Shown: piece by piece, positions 39,091-47,633 of the stretch
Layout: each line of letters starts with the position of its first letter
How positions within the stretch are numbered: position 1 is the first letter of the stretch
Origin: Rhynchopus sp. YZ270_cl-10
Taxonomy: Eukaryota; Euglenozoa; Diplonemea; Diplonemida; Diplonemidae
Length of the DNA: 64,000 nucleotides
Direction: 5' to 3'
NCBI GenBank assembly: GCA_964035575.1
Contig: OZ037868.1
Coordinates: 1,240,001-1,304,000 of the forward strand
The notes under the pieces: model-generated
Databases searched by the model: none
The model's input: the letters and a program-made list of their open reading frames with translations, nothing else
Told to the model about the DNA's origin: nothing
Program-made: the position numbers and the translations under genes

Positions 39091-39454
39091 TCCTTTGTAA
39101 TCCATGATAGAAGGTAAAGAACAGCAACAAAAAAAGTGTACCCCCACTCACGTGTCTTCCCCTCCACCTCCATTCATCTTTTACTACAAGGGCGGCCTCA
39201 AAGCCGTAGCCTACAAACAACCCCCTTGCGGCACAAAATCAGCAGCCGGGAGTGTTCCACACTCGCGAGAAACTTAGCCCGTAAAAGGGTTTTCTCATAG
39301 AAGTTGCTCGGAAGGGTTCAGGACGACTGACGTCTATACCTTCCGTAGTACAAAGGCTCCGGCCAACATTGTTCTTAGGTTCCCCAAGCGGTCCTTAGGC
39401 GATGACACAACAAAAAGGGCCTTGTATTATCACAATTTGCCAATACACATCCGC

Positions 39455-39475
39455 CCCCCATCACCTCCCTTCCAG
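39455..39475 (+). promoter_or_regulatory. Splice-acceptor-like site abutting the NAXE start codon
   Basis: CCCCATCACCTCCCTTCCAG with AG at 39474-39475 directly followed by ATG, leaving no native 5' UTR. Confidence 0.5.
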
Positions 39476-40297
39476 ATGCAACCACGCACTCTCCCCTACC
39501 CTGTGTACAGGCGTTTGCACCGCTTCCCATTGAGGGCACAACGCGCAATGTCTACACCACCTGCACCACCCACATTCCTCACACAACACCAGGCCCAGGA
39601 GCTGGACGCACGCCTGATGGGGGAAGAAGGCGGCTACAGCGTGGACCAGCTGATGGAGCTAGCTGGGCTAGCCTGCGCTGTGGCGGTGCAGAAGGAGCAC
39701 CCGGATGTGCAGACACCTATGCGCATTTTGTGCGGCCCTGGGAACAATGGGGGCGATGGTCTGGTTTGCGCCCGCCACCTGATACAGTTTGGGTACCGCG
39801 AGGTGTCCATCGTATACCCCTCTGCGAAGCCGCCAGCAGATCTCTTTCGAAGACTCCTGCAGCAGGCCACCCTGCATGGTGTTGTCGTATACGGCGCGGA
39901 CCTCTTCGAAGCAAACAGGAAGCATGAGCTGGCAGGGCTCTTTGCCAACAACGCAGTCGCAGTTGATGCGTTGTTTGGCTTCAGCTTCCGGCCCCCTCTC
40001 AGAGAGCCTTACCAAACCCTTCTTGAGGCGGTCGTGTCGTCGCGGGCCAAGGTGGTGTCCATCGATGTGCCAACAGGGTGGCATGTAGAGGAAGGGCCAG
40101 GTGGGGGTGGTGGTGTTGTGCTGCACCCAGACGTGCTCGTGTCGCTGACAGCGCCAAAGCTCTGTGCGCGCCACCTCAAGGAGGGTGCAATTCACTATGT
40201 AGGCGGCCGCTTCGTGCCTCCGGGGTTCGCCCCATTATTGCAGCTTCCCGTCTATCCCAAAGGACCCGATATGGTGATGAAGTTGGCGAATTTGTGA
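39476..40297 (+). CDS. NAXE: NAD(P)H-hydrate epimerase (YjeF_N domain)
   Basis: 273 residues. The enzyme interconverts R and S forms of hydrated NAD(P)H so that the S-specific dehydratase (NAXD) can restore the cofactor. Family marks are all present: TFLTQHQAQELDARLM at the N-terminal helix, the glycine-rich nucleotide loop LCGPGNNGGDGLVCARHL (about 83-100), VDALFGFSFRPPLREP with the catalytic Asp (about 162), and VVSIDVPTGWHVEEG (about 197-211). Length fits single-domain eukaryotic epimerases; no dehydratase domain is fused. Residues 1-24 (MQPRTLPYPVYRRLHRFPLR) are basic with no acids, as in a mitochondrial presequence. A second ATG at 39548 (Met25, AMSTPPAPP) would give a cytosolic form, so dual targeting by alternative start is plausible. 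Confidence 0.92.
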   Translation: MQPRTLPYPVYRRLHRFPLRAQRAMSTPPAPPTFLTQHQAQELDARLMGEEGGYSVDQLMELAGLACAVAVQKEHPDVQTPMRILCGPGNNGGDGLVCARHLIQFGYREVSIVYPSAKPPADLFRRLLQQATLHGVVVYGADLFEANRKHELAGLFANNAVAVDALFGFSFRPPLREPYQTLLEAVVSSRAKVVSIDVPTGWHVEEGPGGGGGVVLHPDVLVSLTAPKLCARHLKEGAIHYVGGRFVPPGFAPLLQLPVYPKGPDMVMKLANL

Positions 40298-40348
40298 GAA
40301 AGTGAGGACGCTGATGCCGCATCGTTTTTTATCGAAAAAAAATCGATC

Positions 40349-40379
<31 letters not shown>

Positions 40380-40968
40380 TGGCGGTTAAAAATAAAACCT
40401 CGCTGTGTTTTGATAAGACCGCTGTGTGTTGTGCCTCTGAAAGGCCTTCATATTCTCAATAAGCTTTCCGACTACCCGCAACGTACACAATACTCTTCGA
40501 GTGTGGCAGAGTGTTTGTGTGTGTTTTTTTTTTTTTGACACAAAAATATAGCAAAAGGCCTCTCTCCTTGTGACTGTTTGTTGCCGTCTTTGCACGCACC
40601 ACATGGAATTCTCACTCAACAGTGGCTTTGTTTTGACCTCTCCCACCTATCCGTGTAGAGGGGCTAACCCTGCACAGTGAAGGCTCTTGTTACGATTGCA
40701 TGTTGGCGTGTAGCGAAAGATAGGTTCACAATTCTCGAGGTCCTCGCGGACATGCCATATCGATATCAGAGGACATACCGTAATACTCATCCCAGTAGCA
40801 GTGACTGCTGGGCAGTGCTCCGCCACGCACTGCATCTGTTTGTCGGGTTTCTACCTATTTGTGTGGCAGGGTTTGGTTCTTCATACGCAGCAGAGTCGAC
40901 GAAGCTGAGTGCAGCAAGCAGTGCAGCAAAAGATGTCACGGCTTCAGACAACACCCCACCCACACCAC
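40298..40968. other. Spacer before the membrane-protein locus
   Basis: A poly-A run at 40345-40377, then unique sequence. From about 40748 it becomes homologous to the 5' flank of locus copies 2 and 3 (GATATCAGAGGACATAC). Confidence 0.6.
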
Positions 40969-40988
40969 ACACACCTCTCCCCACTCAG
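40969..40988 (+). promoter_or_regulatory. Splice-acceptor-like site, membrane-protein gene 1
   Basis: ACACCTCTCCCCACTCAG, AG at 40987-40988, 24-nt leader to the ATG. The same site is conserved at 47608-47609 and 63356-63357. Confidence 0.55.
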
Positions 40989-41012
40989 GACTATCACACA
41001 CAAGGACACACA

Positions 41013-44000
41013 ATGCGTTTACTCGTGATGCTCTCAGTCTCCTCGCTGTCGCTTGCAGGTGTCGTGCTCCCGACTCTTCCGCCAACTCCAATCCCTGCCA
41101 CACGAGCACCTCCGACAATTGCTCCGCTTCCTGGATGTGAGCAGACTTCGTCACCACTGAATGCTTCCTTCCTTCCTGAAAACGCATACCAGTTTTTGAA
41201 GTGTTGGACGTTTCAGTGCACGGGAACTGCTCACATGACGTTCCTGAACATCTCGTCATATGGGAAGGTGTCTCTCGTCAACAGCAACGGGTACGAACTC
41301 ACTGCCCTGAAGGAACATGACAGCTACACTGCTTCGTATCCTGCAAACGGCGAGATGATGATTCTGTACAACGCCAGCAATACTAATTCCTACTACGACA
41401 CAATCGACTTCACAGTTGAGTGGGAGTGCGATGCAGACACACCTGTTGTCCCACCTGCAGAGGGATATGACTCGTCTGAGTACCTCACACTGGCACAGAG
41501 CGGGACGTACGAGAGGCTGTTTTCCGAAAGAGGAGACCACACGTGGATCATTCCCTGCACAGGCACACTCAGCATTGCAGAGCAGGTCGGTAACATTTAC
41601 TATGCAACACTCAGATACAACAACAGCAACGGAAGCGCTGTGTTTTATCAGTACTCGTCACCGTACGACCCTTCCCAGTCGTCCAGCAACGAGTACCAGG
41701 TGGATGGCAACTTTCTGATTCAGTTGGGCACCTACTACAATAACTACCGTAACAACTTCTTCTTCCTCTCATGGAGTTGCAATGGTGTGAGACCACAGCT
41801 TCCGTCATTGGAGGAAACTGCAATTCCTGCCACACGAGCACCTCCGACAATTGCGCCGCTTCCTGGATGTGAGCAGACTTCGTCACCACTGAATGCTTCC
41901 TTCCTTCCTGAAAATGCATACCAGTTTTTGAAGTGTTGGACGTTTCAGTGCACGGGAACTGCTCGCATGACGTTCCTGAACATCTCGTCATTTGGGAAGG
42001 TGTCTCTCGTCAACAGCAACGGGTACGAACTCACTGCCCTGAAGGAACATGACAGCTACACTGCTTCGTATCCTGCAAACGGCGAGATGATGATTCTGTA
42101 CAACGCCAGCAATACTAATTCCTACTACAGCACAATCGACTTCACAGTTGAGTGGGAGTGCGATGCAGACACACCTGTTGTCCCACCTGCAGAGGGTTAT
42201 GACTCGTCTGAGTACCTCACACTGGCACAGAGCGGGACGTACGAGCGGCTGTTTTCCGAAAGAGGAGACCACACGTGGATCATTCCCTGCACAGGCACAC
42301 TCAGCATTGCAGAGCAGGTCGGTAACATTTACTATGCAACACTCAGATACAACAACAGCAACGGAAGCGCTGTGTTTTATCAGTACTCGTCACCGTACGA
42401 CCCTTCCCAGTCGTCCAGCAACGAGTACCAGGTGGATGGCAACTTTCTGATTCAGTTGGGCACCTACTACAATAACTACCGTAACAACTTCTTCTTCCTC
42501 TCATGGAGTTGCAATGGTGTGAGACCACAGCTTCCGTCTTTGGAGGAAACTGCAATCCCTGCCACACGAGCACCTCCGACAATTACTCCGCTTCCTGGAT
42601 GTGAGCAGACTTCGTCACCACTGAATGCTTCCTTCCTTCCTGAAAACGCATACCAGTTTTTGAAGTGTTGGACGTTTCAGTGCACGGGAACTGCTCACAT
42701 GACGTTCCTCAACATCTCGTCATATGGGAAGGTGTCTCTCGTCAACAGCAACGGGTACGAACTCACTGCCCTGAAGGAACATGACAGCTACACTGCTTCG
42801 TATCCTGCAAACGGCGAGATGATGATTCTGTACAACGCCAGCAATACTAATTCCTACTACAGCACAATCGACTTCACAGTTGAGTGGGAGTGCGATGCAG
42901 ACACACCTGTTGTCCCACCTGCAGAGGGTTATGACTCGTCTGAGTACCTCACACTGGCACAGAGCGGGACGTACGAGAGGCTGTTTTCCGAAAGAGGAGA
43001 CCACACGTGGATCATTCCCTGCACAGGCACACTCAGCATTGCAGAGCAGGTCGGTAACATTTACTATGCAACACTCAGATACAACAACAGCAACGGAAGC
43101 GCTGTGTTTTATCAGTACTCGTCACCGTACGACCCGTCCCAGTCGTCGAGCAACGAGTACCAGGTGGATGGCAACTTTCTGATCCAGTTGGGAACCTACT
43201 ACAATAACTACCGTAACAACTTCTTCTCCCTCTCATGGAGCTGTGACAGCGTCTCGGGTCAACCACTTACAAACTCACCTGTGTATTCTTTTGCGCCTAG
43301 GACATATCCACCAGACGCTCCAACCACAACACCAGACCATCCTTCAGTCGCTCCGTTCGCCCCACAGACACCTACCGCAGCACCATCAGTACGAACAGAC
43401 CTGCCTGCTGCTTGGACATCTGCACCTACAGACATGCCTGCTGGTTCTACTTTTGCACCACAAACATCTGCACCACAGACATCTGCACCTACAGACATGC
43501 CTGCTGGTTCTACTTTTGCACCACAAACATCTGCACCACAGACATCTGCACCTACAGACATGCCTGCTGGTTCTACTTTTGCACCACAAACATCTGTACC
43601 TACCACAGTACCATCAGTACGAACAGCCCTGCCTGATGGTCGGACATCTGCATCCCCAGACCTGCCTGCTGGTCGGACATCTGCACCTACAGACATGCCT
43701 GCTGGTTCTACTTTTGCACCACAGACATCTGCACCTACCACAGTACCAGCACCACCAACAGACCTGCCTCAAGGTTCTACATTTGCACCACAGACATCTG
43801 CACCACAAACATCTGCACCTACAGACCTGCCTGCTGGTTCTACTTTTGCACCACAGACATCTGCACCTACCACAGTACCAGCACCACCAACAGACCTGCC
43901 TCAAGGTTCTACATTTGCACCACAGACATCTGCACCACAAACATCTGCACCTACAGACCTGCCTGCTGGTTCTACTTTTGCACCACAGACATCTGCACCT

Positions 44001-44837
44001 GCTACAGCACTTCCAATAGCACCAACAGCAACACCAACAGACCTGCCTGCTGGCGCCACTTTTGCACCACCACCACCTCCTTCTGTGAACGCTCTGTGCA
44101 CAACTGACAAAGACTGTCGCAGTGGGAGGCTTGACCCGAAGGCGACGTGCAATGCAGGGACGTGTGTGTGCCACACACAAGGCTACGCACATCCCCCTGG
44201 TGTGCCTCTGTGCCTGCTTGCGGACGACGTGACAGTGCCGATGGCGTTTGCTGTGGAGTACCTCGGAGTGGAGGCACAGTCTTTGTGGACAACAGCAACA
44301 ACGAAGGAACGCTTTGAGGACACAATGCACAACGCACTGGGCTCTGTGACGGAGATGCGTGTTGTGGTGTCGGATGGCGGTGTCCTTGTGGTGGGGATGG
44401 TGCGTGCCAGCACAGCAAAACTTGCCGACGCACTTTCGGGGAAGGAGGACCTGGCAGCAGCACTTTCCTCTGAGGGTGTGTCTGTGAGCCACGGAGTGAC
44501 CTGTGCACGCACAGACGCGTCGTACACAGTGCAGCACAATGGTGTGTGCAATGCGGTCGAGTGTGAAGGCAACACAACCCTGACACTGGCAGACGGGACG
44601 TACCGATGCGAGCGTGGGGCAGCACCACAGCCGGATGAGTCGGGCGGGAGCAGCAAGGTGTTCCTTTACGTCGGGATCGGTGTGGGCGTGCTTGGTGTGG
44701 CTGTGGGTGTTGTTGTTGCGTTTTGCTGTCAACAACGGAAGCAACATGCGAAAGAACTGGAGAGCCCACTTTATGACGTGCCACTTGCTGACGAGTCCGA
44801 GCTGTACCATGTGGAGCCCGAACAGGCCTTGAACTGA
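41013..44837 (+). CDS. Type I membrane protein with three CUB-like double modules, mucin-like stalk and YDVP tail (copy 1)
   Basis: 1274 residues. Signal peptide MRLLVMLSVSSLSLAGVV. Three tandem 244-residue modules (27-758), each 732 bp and almost identical, with two related halves that end in FTVEWEC and FFLSWSC; Cys spacing and the final aromatic-x-Trp-x-Cys strand suggest CUB-like beta sandwiches, but this is tentative. Residues about 760-1022 are a Pro/Thr/Ser/Ala stalk of (T)DLPAGSTFAPQTSAP repeats, likely O-glycosylated. Next come a six-Cys EGF-like unit (CTTDKDCRSG, then CNAGTCVC; 1025-1068) and a domain of about 110 residues resembling a SEA-type fold (FEDTMHNALGSVTEMRVVVS). One membrane helix (VFLYVGIGVGVLGVAVGVVV, about 1216-1240) is followed by a 34-residue tail with SPLYDVPLADESELYHVEP. 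Many sequons (NAS, NIS, NNS) fit a glycosylated surface receptor or adhesin. Start is fixed by the conserved acceptor and leader. Confidence 0.82.
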   Translation: MRLLVMLSVSSLSLAGVVLPTLPPTPIPATRAPPTIAPLPGCEQTSSPLNASFLPENAYQFLKCWTFQCTGTAHMTFLNISSYGKVSLVNSNGYELTALKEHDSYTASYPANGEMMILYNASNTNSYYDTIDFTVEWECDADTPVVPPAEGYDSSEYLTLAQSGTYERLFSERGDHTWIIPCTGTLSIAEQVGNIYYATLRYNNSNGSAVFYQYSSPYDPSQSSSNEYQVDGNFLIQLGTYYNNYRNNFFFLSWSCNGVRPQLPSLEETAIPATRAPPTIAPLPGCEQTSSPLNASFLPENAYQFLKCWTFQCTGTARMTFLNISSFGKVSLVNSNGYELTALKEHDSYTASYPANGEMMILYNASNTNSYYSTIDFTVEWECDADTPVVPPAEGYDSSEYLTLAQSGTYERLFSERGDHTWIIPCTGTLSIAEQVGNIYYATLRYNNSNGSAVFYQYSSPYDPSQSSSNEYQVDGNFLIQLGTYYNNYRNNFFFLSWSCNGVRPQLPSLEETAIPATRAPPTITPLPGCEQTSSPLNASFLPENAYQFLKCWTFQCTGTAHMTFLNISSYGKVSLVNSNGYELTALKEHDSYTASYPANGEMMILYNASNTNSYYSTIDFTVEWECDADTPVVPPAEGYDSSEYLTLAQSGTYERLFSERGDHTWIIPCTGTLSIAEQVGNIYYATLRYNNSNGSAVFYQYSSPYDPSQSSSNEYQVDGNFLIQLGTYYNNYRNNFFSLSWSCDSVSGQPLTNSPVYSFAPRTYPPDAPTTTPDHPSVAPFAPQTPTAAPSVRTDLPAAWTSAPTDMPAGSTFAPQTSAPQTSAPTDMPAGSTFAPQTSAPQTSAPTDMPAGSTFAPQTSVPTTVPSVRTALPDGRTSASPDLPAGRTSAPTDMPAGSTFAPQTSAPTTVPAPPTDLPQGSTFAPQTSAPQTSAPTDLPAGSTFAPQTSAPTTVPAPPTDLPQGSTFAPQTSAPQTSAPTDLPAGSTFAPQTSAPATALPIAPTATPTDLPAGATFAPPPPPSVNALCTTDKDCRSGRLDPKATCNAGTCVCHTQGYAHPPGVPLCLLADDVTVPMAFAVEYLGVEAQSLWTTATTKERFEDTMHNALGSVTEMRVVVSDGGVLVVGMVRASTAKLADALSGKEDLAAALSSEGVSVSHGVTCARTDASYTVQHNGVCNAVECEGNTTLTLADGTYRCERGAAPQPDESGGSSKVFLYVGIGVGVLGVAVGVVVAFCCQQRKQHAKELESPLYDVPLADESELYHVEPEQALN
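41090..43260 (+). repeat. Three tandem 732-bp coding modules in membrane-protein gene 1
   Basis: Units begin at about 41090, 41822 and 42554, exactly 732 bp apart, each opening CCTGCCACACGAGCACCTCC. Differences are few and scattered, including silent changes (GGATAT/GGTTAT). The last unit ends FFSLSWSCDSVSG, as does the single module in copy 2. Confidence 0.92.
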
Positions 44838-45426
44838 TGTGGTACCATGAGAGTGGAGGACTTCGCTTCGTAGCCTCCTTTTCCATCCACCTTTTGAAGT
44901 GCGTATGACACAGCTGGTTATTGTACCAGTTTTTTCTGACATCCCCTCAGGGTTCCCCTCTCCCTGATTCCCTCCCCCAGGATTCCCCCACCACCACCAC
45001 GTGAATGGACAAAGTACTGAGAGAGTCAATCGAAAGGCAGCCGTTTTCGGGACGTTATCGTATGGTGAATACAGCTTTGCATGTGTTCCCATGTGAAATG
45101 CAGTACCTTACTATTCGACTTCGAGGTTCAAGGATCACTGTCAAATGATAAATGTACTGCCATCAAGGAAATCAAAGCTATGCCAACATAGTGTTTGTAC
45201 CTGATACAGTTCTGCACTGCACCCTGGTTGCTTTTGAAACTGGACGCCGCAGAAACCATCAAATGTGAACTGCTTGTGTTTTGTCAAAAGTAGCTGTAAG
45301 GGACGTACCACGTGTCTCCCCTCCCCTTATCCCTTTTCATGCAAGAACTGTGGTGCTAACTCCCTCCACTGTTCTTGTTTTAAGGCTGTGTGTTTGTGCT
45401 TTTGTTATTTGTATCATTTGTAAGCT
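44838..45426. other. 3' flank of membrane-protein gene 1
   Basis: Homologous to 49485-49544 plus 52867-53335, which gives the uninterrupted order of the locus spacer. No gene. Confidence 0.7.
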
Positions 45427-46487
45427 ACTGTGTTTCGAAAAAAATATGGACCAGAAAAAACATGGACCTTTTGGGATTTTTTTTTTTTAATGGACCAATT
45501 TTTCAGGGAGAAAGCTCGGAATGCGTTTTTAGCATAACACATGGACCAGAAAAAACATGGGCCAGAATAATAGTGGTGATTTCATTTTTGATGGACCAAT
45601 TTTTCTGGTACATATTTTTTCAAAGAGGAAACGACAATGTGGACTCTAAAAATGTGGTAATCCACATTGTCGCAAAATAGTTGATTTTTGATTTTTGCCT
45701 TCTCAGGTGAGCCTCTGTGAGACTCTCGAAAATTTTTTTGGTCACACCCTAAAAGTGCCCAATTTTGCAATGCCAGCCAGCATTGAGCAGTTTTGGGCCT
45801 TTCTGGGGGTCTAAAATGCGTTTTTGCGGGTTTTTCCACCAAACCACAAGTAATCCACCTTGTCACATAATCCGGATTATTGACTATTTTTGCCTTCTAA
45901 GGTGAGCCTGTACTAACTCGACTTCTATTCAAAGAAGCCCTTTTTGCGTAGTACTGCGTGGGTCTGGGAACCTCGGTACAGGATATTTGTTGCCAAAGAC
46001 ATTTTCCACCAAGCATTGAGGAGGGTAAGACAGTGGTCGCAGTTTGTACTTGATAGCATTACAACATTTAACTTCTCCATACCTTGACTAGCGGCAGAGG
46101 CCTTTTAGGACTCTATAACTCCTCTATTCCCGAACGGAGGCACACTCTGTGTGTTACTACGACCTGGTAATTTCCAGCAGTAGGTTAAGTAATGTTTTCT
46201 TGTAAATTGTTGGATCATTATCTCCTCAGTGCATAAATGCCCCACGTGACTGGACACATTTGTGTTTGTCATGTGGACTGTCTGGTCACTTTTCAGTGAC
46301 TCGCGGGTTGGCTGTGGTTGCTCTTTCACGACTTTTTTCCTTGTACACCAGTGTACCGTGTACCTGGGTACCTGAAGGCAAAAAATCAAGAATCCGGATT
46401 ATGCGACAATGTGGATTAATAATCCGGATTGTCGAAATCCACAGTTTTAGAGTCCACATTGTCGTTTCCCCTTTTTCAAAACACGGT
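45427..46487. mobile_element. TIR element (1.06 kb) inserted in the locus spacer, with a second TIR pair nested inside
   Basis: The paralogous spacer at 53326-53345 reads straight across this point (GTAAACTATTTCTAAGG), while here GTAAGCTA is followed by 1.06 kb and then TATTTGTAAGG, suggesting a TA duplication. Ends: CTGTGTTTCGAAAAA and the complement of TTTTTCAAAACACGG. Inside, GGAAACGACAATGTGGACTC (from about 45627) is repeated inverted up to about 46473, with extra ATCCGGATT and CCACATTGTCG hairpins. The outer end words ATATGGACCAGAAAAAACAT recur at the ends of the 8.9-kb insertion. No transposase frame seen. Confidence 0.7.
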
Positions 46488-47589
46488 ATTTGTAAGGGAT
46501 CGTAAGTGCAGCAGCTGTCTCGTGTCGCTTCACAAATGTTGCCATTTTTTATACAATGCTACTGTAGACAGCAGCGTGCTTATACCTACTTTGTGAGGTG
46601 TGCTTGCTGGCTACCATTGTTGTGATCATGCTTGCAACGAAGGTGACTCAGAGAGGGTTTGGTCTTGTGTTTCATGACACTGTGTATACAGGCACAGCTT
46701 ACATTTCCCATTTTCAACGTTTCTATTTTTTGAGGGCAACATGCTTCAGACGAGTGTGCTCTGCGCCACCCCCTTTTGCCAGCAACCATCCGGATGAGCA
46801 TTTCTCACTTTTTCGCCACGTTCACACCTGATTACGAGAATTTGCTGTTTTGAGCAGCGAACTCCGAAGGTACATTATATTATACCCTGAGGCCCTCTCT
46901 ATTGTTAAGGTGTTGCGACAACCCATCAAGAGATGTGAGAAAGAGTCTTGTTGTGTTTATTGCTGGACAGCTGCAGACACTCTTCACGACGGTTCTCCGC
47001 GGCAGCATTTGTTCAATATGGAGCAAATTGCGAGCCAAATAATTATGGGTTTGAAAGCAAAATATTGCGCTCTACGTTGTGCCCAACAACCCAACCTCGT
47101 CTGGTTCCCAGCGAGTGGAAGTTTTTTCAAAGTGTCACCTCAGTTTGAACAACAAATGCGTTCCCCAAGGACAACCCTCACCCCTTCTCTTCAAACCCTG
47201 CTTCTCTATTCTTCTGCCTACGATATTGCAAATTGAATCCGTTGTGAAGGAATCCTGCCGAGTAATGTGTTGCGTCGGTACCACGTAAACATAGGCAAGG
47301 TTCTTCTTACGCACTAAGTACACGAGGCTTGGACCCATCTGTCAAAGGCTTTCTTCTTTCTTTCTGAGACATGCCATTCGATATCAGAGGACATACTGTA
47401 ACACTCATCCCAGTAGCAGTGACTGCTGGGCAGTGCTCCGTCCCCACGCACTGCATCTGTTTGTCGGGTGTCTACCTATTTGTGTGGCAGGGTTTGGTTC
47501 TTCATACGCAGCAGAGTCGACGAAGCTGAGTGCAGCAAGCAGTGCAGCAAAAGATGTCACGGCTTCATACAGCACTCAACCCACACCAC
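46488..47589. other. 5' flank of membrane-protein gene 2
   Basis: Homologous to 53336-53728 joined to 62629-63337. Short frames conserved among copies (for example near 46850-47236) contain stops in the other copy and are not taken as genes. Confidence 0.65.
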
Positions 47590-47609
47590 ACACACCTCTC
47601 CCCACTCAG
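47590..47609 (+). promoter_or_regulatory. Splice-acceptor-like site, membrane-protein gene 2
   Basis: CACACCTCTCCCCACTCAG, AG at 47608-47609, 24-nt leader. Confidence 0.55.
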
Positions 47610-47633
47610 GACTGTCACACACAAGGACACACA

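Larger units (their letters stand above)
38258..39454. other. Spacer with a palindrome cluster
   Basis: No gene. It holds a shared intergenic motif (38426-38462) and the AAGATCTT cluster (38780-39090). The stretch 39180-39400 is more balanced in composition but I see no tRNA or coding pattern in it. Confidence 0.55.

Noticed and set aside
39180-39410. Possible tRNA or other structured RNA gene upstream of NAXE
   Set aside because: No A-box plus B-box (GGTTCGANNCC) pair and no cloverleaf could be drawn.
43614-45092. 492-residue minus-strand ORF opposite the stalk of membrane-protein gene 1
   Set aside because: Cys/Arg-rich shadow of the repetitive stalk; the plus strand has coherent domains.
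46850-47236. 128-residue ORF in the 5' flank of membrane-protein gene 2
   Set aside because: The homologous flank of gene 3 has stops in this frame (for example GTTTATTGATGG against GTTTATTGCTGG), so it is not kept as coding.
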